From assembly GCA_048393055.1 (NCBI GenBank), contig DBFJJS010000005.1, forward strand, positions 1-64,000: a stretch of 64,000 nt of DNA, given 5' to 3'. The position numbers and the translations under genes are program-made. Shown piece after piece: positions 1 to 7,490 of this stretch (within the stretch, counting starts at the first letter, position 1; the number at the start of each line of letters is the position of its first letter). This stretch comes from Faeciplasma sp048393055 (lineage in GTDB: Bacteria; Bacillota; Clostridia; Oscillospirales; Ruminococcaceae). Under the pieces are notes generated by a model. That model had not been told where the DNA came from. It saw nothing but the letters and a program-made list of their open reading frames with translations, and searched no databases.

Positions 1-1250
1 AGCTGGAACAAGCGAACATCGTTTACGATAACTTCTTCCAGATGATTAAAAAAGAACCGGAGCTTTCGGAGCTTGCGAAGAAGCGCCGTTCGGATATTTA
101 CATCGAGGAAAGCAACACGGCGATAAAGCCGCTGGCATTCAACGCGAAGAAATCGGACGGCTTCAATCCGCATTTGGTTGTGAACGACGAAGTAGCGTCG
201 TGGCGCGGCGACGGCGGATTGAAGCAATACGAAGTTATGAAATCCGCGCTTGGCGCGCGCCGCCAGCCGCTGATCCTGTCTATCAGCACGGCGGGATATG
301 AAAACGACGGTATCTTCGACGAATTGATGGCGCGTTCTACGGCGTTTTTGAAAGGCGGAAGCAAGGAACGCCGCCTTCTTCCCCTGCTTTATATGATCGA
401 CGACGTGGAGAAATGGAACGACCTTGAAGAGCTTAAAAAGGCAAATCCGAATATGGGCGTTTCCGTTTCGCCGGAGTTCTTCAAAGAGGAAATCGCCGTT
501 GCGGAAATGAGCCTTTCAAAGCGGGCGGAATTTCTTTGCAAATACTGCAATATCAAGCAGAATTCTTCCGTTGCTTGGCTTGATTATGTCGTTGTAGATC
601 GAGCGGGAGAAAAAATAAAGCTGGAGGATTTCAAAGACAGCTACGCGGTGGGCGGTATCGACCTATCGCAAACAACAGACTTGACCGCCGCTTCGGTGAT
701 AATCGAGCGCGGCGGCGTGCTGTATGCCTTCACACAATTCTTTATGCCCGCGAACAGGCTTGAAACCGCGCAAGCGGTGGACGGCGTGCCGTATGATATT
801 TTCGTCAAGCAAGGGATCGTGAAGTTGTCCGGTGAAAATCACGTCGATTACAGGGACGTTTACGGATGGTTTTCTACCCTTCGGGATCAGTACGGAATTT
901 ATATCCTAAAGATCGGGTATGACCGATACAGCGCGCAATACCTGATTGACGACTTGAAGGCGGCGGGCTTCCAGACGGACGACGTATGGCAGGGTGAAAA
1001 CCTTGCGCCCGTTATCCGAGAATTTGAAGGCATAATCAAAGACGGCAATTTCAAGATCGCAGATAATAACCTTCTGAAAGCGCATTTCCTTAACGTCGCG
1101 TTGAAGCACAATATGGAAACGCGAAAATTCCGTCCGGTAAAAATCGAACAGCGGGCGCGTATCGACGGCTTCGTTTCCGTGATCGACGCTATGACGGTAC
1201 GGCAGAAGTATTATAACGAGATCGGCGAAATGCTGAAAAATGCGGGGTGA
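1..1250 (+). CDS. terL: Phage terminase large subunit, N-terminus cut by window edge
   Basis: This is the ATPase/nuclease that packages DNA into the prohead. The reading frame is open from base 3, so the start and the Walker A loop lie outside the window. A Walker B-type strand ending in Asp-Glu (VVNDE, about bases 177-191) is followed by a C-terminal nuclease-like domain with the typical GGIDLS strand (about base 650) and a later GYDRYS segment. Order, length and the portal gene directly downstream fit the HK97-type (Terminase_1) family. The stop overlaps the region holding the portal ribosome site. I infer packaging with staggered ends from the family, not from the sequence. Confidence 0.93.
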   Translation, partial: LEQANIVYDNFFQMIKKEPELSELAKKRRSDIYIEESNTAIKPLAFNAKKSDGFNPHLVVNDEVASWRGDGGLKQYEVMKSALGARRQPLILSISTAGYENDGIFDELMARSTAFLKGGSKERRLLPLLYMIDDVEKWNDLEELKKANPNMGVSVSPEFFKEEIAVAEMSLSKRAEFLCKYCNIKQNSSVAWLDYVVVDRAGEKIKLEDFKDSYAVGGIDLSQTTDLTAASVIIERGGVLYAFTQFFMPANRLETAQAVDGVPYDIFVKQGIVKLSGENHVDYRDVYGWFSTLRDQYGIYILKIGYDRYSAQYLIDDLKAAGFQTDDVWQGENLAPVIREFEGIIKDGNFKIADNNLLKAHFLNVALKHNMETRKFRPVKIEQRARIDGFVSVIDAMTVRQKYYNEIGEMLKNAG

Positions 1251-1258
1251 TAAACACT

Positions 1259-2494
1259 ATGGGAATTTTTGAAACGATTTTTCGAAAACCGCGTTCGGAT
1301 ATTCAGGCGGAAGGATATTTCAAAATGCTTAACGGGTATTCGCCCGTTTTCACGAACGCGCCGGAAAGCCTTTACGAAATGGAGCTTACGCGGGCGGCGA
1401 TCCATTCGTTCGCGAATTTTTGTTCAAAACTGAAACCGGAAATCAGCGGTACGGCATACAAGAACCTTGAAAGAGTATTGCAGTTCCGCCCTAATCCGTT
1501 TATGGACACGTCAAAATTTATTTACCGGATCGCGACGATCCTTTCGGTGAATAACACGGCGTTCATTGTTCCGATCGAAGATGAATACGGCGGGATCGCG
1601 GGGTATTATCCTCTGCTTCCCCAGCGTTGCGAGGTTGTCGAATACAAGGGCGCGCCGTTCTTGCGCTACACGTTCGCAAACGGGCAGAGGGCGGCAATCG
1701 AGTTCGAGCGCGTCGGGGTGCTGACGCAATTTCAGTATAGCGACGACTTCTTCGGGGAAAGCAACGCCGCGCTTCGCCCTACAATGCAGTTGATCCATAC
1801 GCAAAATCAAGGAATTATCAACGGCGTAAAGAATTCGGCTTCCATTCGCTTCTTGGCGAAGGTTGCAAATATGCTAAAGCCGGAGGATATTACAAAAGAA
1901 CGCAAGCGCTTCACGGCGGATAACCTTTCGGCGGATAATCAATCCGGAATGGTGATCTACGATGCAAAATTTGCAGACGTAAAGCCGATTGAAAGCAAGC
2001 CGTTCACCGTGAACGCCGCACAGATGGCGCAGATCAACGAGAATGTTTTTAATTACTTCGGCACGAACGCGAAAATCATTCAAAACACCTTTACCGAAGA
2101 TGAATGGAACGCCTATTACGAAGGGAAGATCGAGCCTTTCGCGATCCAGCTTTCGCTGGTTATGTCGAATATGACCTACACACAGCGGGAATTGTCCTTC
2201 GGAAATGCGATCACCTTTACCGCGAACAGGCTTCAATACGCAAGCAACAATACGAAGCTGAATATCAGCACACAATTATTTGACCGTGGTTTGTTGACGC
2301 GCAACGACGTTATGGATATTTGGAATATGGCGCACGTTGACGACGGCGACAAATATTATATTCGCAAAGAATACGCGGAAGTTAGCGAATTAGGAAAGGA
2401 GGTTTTACCGAATGCCAGTAGTGAAGGAACGGGAATACCGTCAAATGTTCCAGCCGCTGATGATCCCGCAGGGGACAACGGAGAAGAGGTTTGA
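1259..2494 (+). CDS. Phage portal protein, HK97 family
   Basis: This forms the dodecameric ring at the capsid vertex through which DNA enters and leaves. I chose the ATG at 1259 (MGIFETIF, the usual opening of this family), preceded by GGGGTG at 1244-1249. A GTG at 1247 overlapping the terL stop would add four residues. At 411 aa it has the family length, and its place between terminase and prohead protease is diagnostic. The C-terminal tail is Asp/Glu/Pro rich, and its last 83 bp also encode the start of the protease in another frame. Confidence 0.92.
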   Translation: MGIFETIFRKPRSDIQAEGYFKMLNGYSPVFTNAPESLYEMELTRAAIHSFANFCSKLKPEISGTAYKNLERVLQFRPNPFMDTSKFIYRIATILSVNNTAFIVPIEDEYGGIAGYYPLLPQRCEVVEYKGAPFLRYTFANGQRAAIEFERVGVLTQFQYSDDFFGESNAALRPTMQLIHTQNQGIINGVKNSASIRFLAKVANMLKPEDITKERKRFTADNLSADNQSGMVIYDAKFADVKPIESKPFTVNAAQMAQINENVFNYFGTNAKIIQNTFTEDEWNAYYEGKIEPFAIQLSLVMSNMTYTQRELSFGNAITFTANRLQYASNNTKLNISTQLFDRGLLTRNDVMDIWNMAHVDDGDKYYIRKEYAEVSELGKEVLPNASSEGTGIPSNVPAADDPAGDNGEEV

Positions 2495-3032
2495 CACCGA
2501 TTATTACGTCGAGGGCTTCGCAACAACGTTCAATAAGCCGTATGTTATGTATGAATACGGTGGGATCAAGTATTGCGAAATGATCGACCGAAACGCCCTT
2601 GTCGGCGCGGACTTGTCCGACGTGATTATGCAGTTCGATCATTCCGGAATGGTATTCGCCCGAAACAAGATGGCAAAGAACAAGCCGCCTTCCCTGCTTT
2701 TGGAACCGCAGGACGCCGGCTTATTTATTGCCGCAAATTTGAGCCTTACGGAAGAAGCAAAGCGCCTGTATGCAAGCATTGACGCGGGTCTTATCTGCAA
2801 AATGTCATGGGCGTTCACCGTATCGGAGGACGCATACAACAAAGACACGCACACAAGAACGATCTTGAAGATCAAGAAGGTTTACGACGTTTCGGCGGTA
2901 TCTTATCCGGCGAACGCCGATACCGATATTTCGGCGCGTTCCTATTTCGACGGAGTGATCGAGAGAGAACAGCAGGAGCGGCTGGAGCGCCGGAAGCAAA
3001 TTCTTAAAATCAAACTTATGATGGAGGTTTAA
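2412..3032 (+). CDS. Prohead maturation protease, HK97 family
   Basis: A serine protease that trims capsid protein and scaffold during head maturation. The 206-aa translation has the family core: an EGFATTFN opening strand, a QFDHSGM segment carrying the likely catalytic His, a KMSWAF segment with the likely catalytic Ser, and the conserved VYDVSAVSYPAN stretch before the C-terminus. The start at 2412 has an AAGGAGG site at 2397-2403 and lies 83 bp inside the portal gene, an unusually long overlap. The capsid gene begins 4 bp after its stop. Confidence 0.92.
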   Translation: MPVVKEREYRQMFQPLMIPQGTTEKRFDTDYYVEGFATTFNKPYVMYEYGGIKYCEMIDRNALVGADLSDVIMQFDHSGMVFARNKMAKNKPPSLLLEPQDAGLFIAANLSLTEEAKRLYASIDAGLICKMSWAFTVSEDAYNKDTHTRTILKIKKVYDVSAVSYPANADTDISARSYFDGVIEREQQERLERRKQILKIKLMMEV

Positions 3033-3036
3033 CACA

Positions 3037-4191
3037 ATGAGAATTAAAGAGATTGAAGCCCGCCTTGCGGCTATCAAGAAGGAGATCGAAGAGCGCGGCG
3101 ACGCTATGAAAGCCGAGGAAATCGACGCGCTGGAGAAGGAAACAAAGGAGCTTACCGAAGAGCGCGCCGGACTGATTGCCGCCGCTGAGAAGCGCAACGG
3201 CATTCTGGATAATATCGCGAAGGGCGGCGGCGTTTCTGTCCGTTCCTTCGGGAAGAAGGAAGAGGATAACGCCGATCCGGACGATCCCTTCGGCACGCCC
3301 GAATACCGTTCCGCGTGGTTGAAAAACCTTCGCCGCCTTCCCCTTACCGACGCGGAGAAGCGCGCGTATGCGAACGCCAGCGGCACGGGTGCGGAGGTTG
3401 TGCCGACGCAGACCGCAAACGAGATTATCAGCAAGGTGAAGAAACTTGCGCCTATGCTGAATGAAGTTACCCTTCTTCACGTAAAAGGCGCGGTGAAGTT
3501 CGTTGTGGAAGGCACAAACAACGACGCGGAAATTCACACCGAAAACGCTACTATCACGCCCGCCGCCGACACCCTTACTACCGTTACTTTGAGCGGGTAC
3601 GAGATTATCAAGCTGGTTCAGATTTCCGATACCGTTATGACAATGAGCATTGCGGCGTTTGAAAGCTGGATCGTTGATATGCTTGCAGAGGCGATCGCCC
3701 GCAAGGTTGAAGATTTCTTCATCAACGGAACCGGCACTTCCCAGCCGAAGGGCATTGACAAAGCGAACACTTGGGACGCGACAAACAGCGTTACCGTTGG
3801 CAGTTCTGATCCCCTTACCGCCGCGAATGTCCAAACGCTGATCGGGCTTCTGAATGCCGGATATGACCGCAACGCGAAATTCGTTATGAGCAAGCGAACC
3901 TTGTTCACCGATTTTATGCCGTTGCAGGATAACAGCAAGAACCACATTGTAACCGTGCAGGGCAACAGCTACTTTGTTTACGGCTATCCGGTTCTTCTGT
4001 CCGACTATGTGAAGGAACACGAAGCCTTCTTGGGCGATTTCAAGAAGGTTTGCGCGAACCTTGCGGAAAGTATCAACGTCAAGAACGCCTATGACATCGA
4101 CACGAACAGCTACAAATACAGCGGAATTGCGATCTTCGATTGCCAGCCCGCAATCGGCGAAGCCTTCGTGAAGCTGGCAAAGGGGGAATAA
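3037..4191 (+). CDS. Major capsid protein, HK97 fold
   Basis: This is the shell protein. The first ~65 residues are a highly charged, heptad-like helix (the delta domain that acts as internal scaffold in HK97-type phages). The body starts near residue 85 and carries the family signature around FVVEGTNNDAEIHTENATI, followed by the ISDTVMTMS and FFINGTGTSQPKGI stretches. At 384 aa it has the normal length. Cleavage by the upstream protease would be expected after the charged region, but the site cannot be placed by eye. The ATG at 3037 has an ATGGAGG ribosome site. Confidence 0.94.
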   Translation: MRIKEIEARLAAIKKEIEERGDAMKAEEIDALEKETKELTEERAGLIAAAEKRNGILDNIAKGGGVSVRSFGKKEEDNADPDDPFGTPEYRSAWLKNLRRLPLTDAEKRAYANASGTGAEVVPTQTANEIISKVKKLAPMLNEVTLLHVKGAVKFVVEGTNNDAEIHTENATITPAADTLTTVTLSGYEIIKLVQISDTVMTMSIAAFESWIVDMLAEAIARKVEDFFINGTGTSQPKGIDKANTWDATNSVTVGSSDPLTAANVQTLIGLLNAGYDRNAKFVMSKRTLFTDFMPLQDNSKNHIVTVQGNSYFVYGYPVLLSDYVKEHEAFLGDFKKVCANLAESINVKNAYDIDTNSYKYSGIAIFDCQPAIGEAFVKLAKGE

Positions 4192-4193
4192 CG

Positions 4194-4226
4194 CCCTCTG
4201 ACGATTGCGCCATTGTCGGCAGAGGG
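4194..4226 (+). other. Imperfect hairpin just after the capsid gene
   Basis: CCCTCTG (4194-4200) pairs with CAGAGGG (4220-4226), with a further 5-bp inner stem (4201-4205 with 4212-4216). It starts three bases after the capsid stop and has no T tract, so it is not a classical terminator. A second short stem (CCGCC/GGCGG) follows before the next gene. A role in stabilising or processing the abundant capsid mRNA is possible but only inferred. Confidence 0.4.
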
Positions 4227-4289
4227 TTGGTAGGAACCGCCGTTGTTGGGCGGGCATAATGGCATATTTGCGAAAGGAGCGTATTTTTT

Positions 4290-4781
4290 ATGGCATATAC
4301 ACCGACTACATGGAACGATGGTGATGTAATTACCGCCGAGAAACTGAACAAATTGGAGCAAGGCGTGGAGAATGAGCAGGTGGGGCCGCAAGGCCCCGCC
4401 GGAGCCGCAGGAGCTAAAGGCGACAAAGGCGATAAAGGCGACCCGGGCGAGGACGGAACGACCATCGACACGGTAACAGTAACTGTGGACAACAACACCG
4501 GAACGCCGACTGCCACCGGAAGTATCAGCGGAACTACCTTGACGCTCGATTTCAAGAACCTAAAGGGCGCAAAGGGCGATAAAGGCGACACAGGAGCGGC
4601 TGGCGCGAAGGGTGATACAGGAGCAACTGGCGCGAAGGGCGATGCCGGAGCGGCTGGCGCTGATGGGAAATCCGTTATCGCTATCAAACTGACTACTACA
4701 GACGGAGCCGTCACCGGCGGCGAAGCGACACTAAGCGATGGTTCCAAAATCACAATTACAGTGAGCGAAGAAGGAACTTGA
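4290..4781 (+). CDS. Collagen-like phage virion protein
   Basis: A 163-aa protein with an N-terminal phage motif (YTPTTWNDGDVITAEKLNKLEQG) that often anchors fibres or head decorations. It has two collagen-type Gly-X-Y stretches (about residues 33-52 and 95-131, rich in GAKGDKGD and GATGAKGD), separated by and ending in short beta-rich segments. Gly-X-Y repeats form trimeric triple helices, so this is probably a trimeric surface fibre or decoration. Its position between the capsid and connector genes suggests attachment to the head rather than the tail. It has a good ribosome site (GAAAGGAG) before the ATG. The exact role is unknown. Confidence 0.8.
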   Translation: MAYTPTTWNDGDVITAEKLNKLEQGVENEQVGPQGPAGAAGAKGDKGDKGDPGEDGTTIDTVTVTVDNNTGTPTATGSISGTTLTLDFKNLKGAKGDKGDTGAAGAKGDTGATGAKGDAGAAGADGKSVIAIKLTTTDGAVTGGEATLSDGSKITITVSEEGT

Positions 4782-4797
4782 TACGGAGGAATAAACG

Positions 4798-5097
4798 ATG
4801 ATGCTTGACAAGGTAAAGCTGGCTTTGAGAAAAACAGCCGCCGTCTTTGACGATGAAATCGAAGGTTACATCAATTCCGGTATCGCTGATCTTCGGCTTG
4901 TCGGTATCAACGTTCCGGAAAATGCGGGATCGTCCAGCGAAACGCTGGGCGATCCTCTTTTAGACCGTGCAATCATTCTGTACGCAAAATCCGAAGATAA
5001 CTTCGGCGGAGAAGGTGAAAGGCACAGAAAAGCGTATGATTACCTAAAATGTGCCTTGTCGCTGTCTGACGATTATACGGAAGGCGGTGGCGGATAA
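4798..5097 (+). CDS. Head-tail connector protein (gp6-like)
   Basis: A 99-aa, mostly helical protein with an opening (LDKVKLALRK, DDEIEGYINSGIADL) typical of the HK97 gp6/DNA-packaging adaptor family that binds below the portal. It follows the capsid and collagen-like genes and begins a block of four small, overlapping neck genes, the standard order. The start has GGAGG about 9 bp upstream; the second codon is also ATG, so the start could be 4801. The stop overlaps the next start by one base. Confidence 0.75.
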   Translation: MMLDKVKLALRKTAAVFDDEIEGYINSGIADLRLVGINVPENAGSSSETLGDPLLDRAIILYAKSEDNFGGEGERHRKAYDYLKCALSLSDDYTEGGGG

Positions 5098-5483
5098 TGG
5101 GATGGCGGGATCAAATCACGCTGATCGCGCTTTCCGAGCCTTCGGAGCGGACGAACGAACACGGCTTCCCTACAAGGAAGCCCGAAACGGCGGCAACGGT
5201 TTTCGCTGACAAAAAATCCGTAGGGTATTCGGAGTTCTACAAAGCGGAAATGGCGGGACACGCCGCCGAAATCAAGTTCGACGTTTACGCAATGGAATAT
5301 AACGGGGAAACGATCGCGGAATATCCCGTTTCGAGCGGGAAACGCTATCGCATTCTTCGCACGTACATTCACGACGACGGAGAGCTTGTGGAATTGACGC
5401 TTTCCAGCTTCCCCGAAGCGCAGAGCGCCGAAGAAACGGAGGACGACGCAGAGGAAGGGGGCGGCAGGAATGGCAAACTTTAA
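5097..5483 (+). CDS. Head closure / head-tail joining protein
   Basis: A 128-aa beta-rich protein that begins MGWRDQITLIAL and has an RYRILRTYIHDDGELVELTLS strand pair, as in the SPP1 gp16-like head-tail joining family. The C-terminal ~20 residues are acidic. It overlaps the preceding gene by 1 bp and the following gene by 14 bp, indicating coupled translation. Assignment rests on order and fold-like features rather than strong motifs. Confidence 0.7.
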   Translation: MGWRDQITLIALSEPSERTNEHGFPTRKPETAATVFADKKSVGYSEFYKAEMAGHAAEIKFDVYAMEYNGETIAEYPVSSGKRYRILRTYIHDDGELVELTLSSFPEAQSAEETEDDAEEGGGRNGKL

Positions 5484-5883
5484 CGTTGTCGGGCTTGACG
5501 ACCTGCAAGAACGGATGCTTCGGCAGGAGCGGATCGCGGAAGAAGCGGTACCGGAAATGCTGAAAGCTGGCGGGGCAGTAATGCAGGAAGCACAGCGGGC
5601 GGAAATCCGGACTATGTTTCGGAGCCGCAGGAGTACAGGCGATCTTGCCGCGTCGATCGTTGTTTCCAAAGTGAAAGAACAAGACGGCGCGAAAATGGTT
5701 GAAGTATATCCGGACGGCAAAGACAGGCACGGAGTACGGAACGCAACAAAAGGCTTTGTCCTGCAATACGGACGAAAGAATATGCCAGCGCGACCGTGGT
5801 TCACGGCGGCAAATACGAAAGCGGCTGACGCGGTAAACGACGAAATGCGCCGAGTATGGGAGGAAAAGCAAAATGGACGTTGA
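5470..5883 (+). CDS. HK97 gp10-like neck/tail protein
   Basis: A 137-aa protein beginning MANFNVVGLDDLQERM, followed by a helix, a conserved STGDLAASI segment and the FVLQYGRKNMPARPWFTAA stretch. That stretch closely matches the usual end of HK97 gp10-family proteins (YG..NMPARPF). The family works at the head-tail interface. The ribosome site GGGGGCGG lies inside the previous gene, and its last 11 bases overlap the next gene. Confidence 0.82.
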   Translation: MANFNVVGLDDLQERMLRQERIAEEAVPEMLKAGGAVMQEAQRAEIRTMFRSRRSTGDLAASIVVSKVKEQDGAKMVEVYPDGKDRHGVRNATKGFVLQYGRKNMPARPWFTAANTKAADAVNDEMRRVWEEKQNGR

Positions 5884-6202
5884 CGAACTTGTGAAAGCAA
5901 CGCTTGAAAAGCTGGGCTATCCCGTCGAACGTCTGATTTACACCGGAAAGGCGGAAACGTTTATTACGTATCAGATCGTCGTGGGGCTGGATACTCACTT
6001 TTCGGACGATGAAAGCGGCGCAGAGGAATTCACGTATCGGGCGGATATTTATTCCCGCGTGGATTATATCGCCGCAATGCGGAGTGCAAAGCGGGCATTG
6101 AAGGAAGCGGGGTTCTACGGGATCACGTTTGATCCGGAAGTGTTCGAGGAAAACACGGGCTATTATCACGTTCCCGTGGAATTTAAGTATATGGAGGTAT
6201 AA
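5873..6202 (+). CDS. Probable tail terminator protein
   Basis: A 109-aa protein in the position where siphoviruses encode the tail terminator that caps the finished tail tube. The alternating strand-helix pattern (ERLIYTGKAETFITYQIV, then YRADIYSR, then a C-terminal VPVEFKYMEV strand) is compatible with that fold. It lies immediately before the major tail protein, and its AUG is inside the end of the gp10-like gene. No strong family motif is visible, so the name rests mainly on gene order. Confidence 0.65.
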   Translation: MDVDELVKATLEKLGYPVERLIYTGKAETFITYQIVVGLDTHFSDDESGAEEFTYRADIYSRVDYIAAMRSAKRALKEAGFYGITFDPEVFEENTGYYHVPVEFKYMEV

Positions 6203-6207
6203 CGAAT

Positions 6208-6768
6208 ATGGCAACAATCGGATTGCGCGACCTTTACCGCGCACCTATCACGATCGGCGAAGGCGGCGTGGAGGAATACGGAACGCCTGTAAAAATGGCG
6301 AAGGCAATTTCGGCGGAACTTTCCGTGGAGGTTGCAGAAGCGATCCTTTACGCGGACGACGGAGCCGACGAAGTTGTAAAGGAATTTGTTTCGGGTGAGC
6401 TGACGCTTAACGTCAACGATCTTCTTCCGGCTGACCTTGCCGCCCTGCTTGGGCAACAGCAGGACGAGGATAAAGTGGTTTACGGAGCGGATACGGACGA
6501 ACCGCCCTATTTTGCAATCGGCTTCCGAGCAAAGAAAGCGGGCGGAACCTACAAGTACATTTGGCTTTACAAGGTAAAGTTTGCGATCCCTTCCGAGAGC
6601 TACACGACAAAGGGCGACAGTATCGAATTTACTACGCCGGAGATTGTTGGACAGTTCATCAAGCGTTCTGACGGCTTGTGGAAGGCTGAACACGTCGCTT
6701 TGCCGACCGAGAGCGTAGCGGCGGCTTGGTTTACGACCGTGAGGGAGCCGAACAAGGTGGGGGGTTAA
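6208..6768 (+). CDS. Major tail protein (phi13-type)
   Basis: A 186-aa tail-tube protein. The opening MATIGLRDLYRAPITIGEGG and the repeated short strands with GYRAKK-like and KVKFAIPSE segments are typical of the phi13-type major tail family in Gram-positive phages. It sits between the tail terminator and the frameshifted chaperone, the standard arrangement. It has a GGAGG site 8 bp upstream. Two RNA hairpins follow the stop, which may separate its high expression from that of the next gene. Confidence 0.87.
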   Translation: MATIGLRDLYRAPITIGEGGVEEYGTPVKMAKAISAELSVEVAEAILYADDGADEVVKEFVSGELTLNVNDLLPADLAALLGQQQDEDKVVYGADTDEPPYFAIGFRAKKAGGTYKYIWLYKVKFAIPSESYTTKGDSIEFTTPEIVGQFIKRSDGLWKAEHVALPTESVAAAWFTTVREPNKVGG

Positions 6769-6806
6769 TTCCCCCAGCTGAAACTGGGCTCGTCGGCTTG
6801 GGGGAA
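6769..6806 (+). other. Hairpin after the major tail gene
   Basis: TTCCCCCA (6769-6776) pairs exactly with TGGGGGAA (6799-6806) around a 22-base loop, starting at the tail gene stop. No T tract follows, so mRNA end protection or attenuation is more likely than full termination. Confidence 0.45.
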
Positions 6807-6867
6807 GTAGGCAAGGCTAAAGTAGGAGCCACAAATTAACACGCAGATACCAAAACGGCAAAAACAG

Positions 6868-6915
6868 AAAGGAGGCACAGCGGGGAGCCGGAAACGGCTT
6901 CCCGCTTATTGTTTT
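6868..6915 (+). promoter_or_regulatory. Ribosome site separated from its start by a 12-bp hairpin
   Basis: AAAGGAGG (6868-6875) lies 40 bases before the ATG at 6916. Between them, 6879-6890 pairs with 6895-6906 (12 pairs including one G-T) around a GAAA tetraloop. With the stem folded, the effective gap is 12 bases. No other in-frame start with a ribosome site exists, since TAG stops lie upstream at 6808 and 6820. The stem followed by TATTGTTTT also resembles a weak intrinsic terminator, so both functions are possible. Confidence 0.6.
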
Positions 6916-7308
6916 ATGAGCGCAATTAAAGACGGACGCTTCCCGATCACACTCGACAAGGAAAGACACCTTCTTTTCAGTCTGAATGTAATTGACGAAA
7001 TGCAGGACAAATTCGGCGGTTTCGATCGCCTTGATGCGGCGCTTTCCGGAAAGGACAGCATTAAAAACCTTCGCTGGCTTCTTACCATGCTTCTGAACGA
7101 GGGCGCGGACGACGGCGACGAAGAGCTTACCGAAAAACAGGTGGGGAAACTTATTCATACAGGAAACTTCAACGAAGTAAAATCTTCGATCTTCAAGGCG
7201 TTTTCGCTGGGCAACAACGGCACAGAAGAGCCGCCCGCCCGCGACGATGAAGAGGACGGCGAAGAGGAAAACGAAATCGGAAAAAACGCGGCGGCGGGCA
7301 AGGAATAA
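6916..7308 (+). CDS. Tail assembly chaperone, short form (G-like)
   Basis: A 130-aa cytoplasmic chaperone that coats the tape measure before tail-tube assembly. It follows the major tail gene and precedes the tape measure; the N-terminus (FPITLDKERHLLFSLNVIDEMQDKFGG) is characteristic of Gram-positive phage chaperones. The C-terminus is acidic (DDEEDGEEENE). Most ribosomes should stop at TAA 7306-7308, while a fraction shift at 7281-7287 to make the long form. Its ribosome site is held away from the ATG by a hairpin. Confidence 0.85.
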   Translation: MSAIKDGRFPITLDKERHLLFSLNVIDEMQDKFGGFDRLDAALSGKDSIKNLRWLLTMLLNEGADDGDEELTEKQVGKLIHTGNFNEVKSSIFKAFSLGNNGTEEPPARDDEEDGEEENEIGKNAAAGKE

Positions 7309-7490
7309 TCGACCTTGCCCGCCTTCTTTATATCGGCGTTACGCTTCTTCGGTGGAGCGAAGCCGAAGTTTGGCGAATGACACCGTATAAAATCTTGACG
7401 CTTTTTAAGATACACAAGCAATTTAATCCGGAGCGCTTCAAGCCGGAAGAGCCGGAAGCCGATATTGACGACGTGTTAGGAGGGTTGTAA
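6916..7490 (+). CDS. Tail assembly chaperone, long -1 frameshift product (G-T-like)
   Basis: The zero frame is read to AAC at 7285-7287, then the ribosome slips back one base and reads on from 7287 to TAA at 7488-7490, giving about 191 aa. The new part contains IIDLARLLYIGVTLLRWSEAEVWRMTP, the conserved opening of the T region in siphovirus tail chaperones, and ends DIDDVLGGL directly before the tape measure ATG. The T region has no start codon of its own near its beginning, so it can only be made by frameshifting. This matches lambda G/GT biology. Confidence 0.88.
7281..7323 (+). promoter_or_regulatory. -1 programmed ribosomal frameshift site
   Basis: The slippery heptamer A AAA AAC (7281-7287) is in the correct phase (GGA AAA AAC). 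After a 5-base spacer comes a perfect 11-bp stem (7293-7303 with 7313-7323) with a 9-base loop that contains the zero-frame TAA. Heptamer, spacing and stimulatory stem are all canonical. Confidence 0.92.

Noticed and set aside
3016..4257. 413-aa minus-strand frame opposite the capsid gene
   Set aside because: The + strand carries an unmistakable HK97 capsid protein; the antisense frame has no ribosome site or recognisable domain.
4380..4670. Low-complexity GGCGAYAARGGC repeats
   Set aside because: They encode collagen-type Gly-X-Y triplets in an open frame, not a non-coding repeat array.
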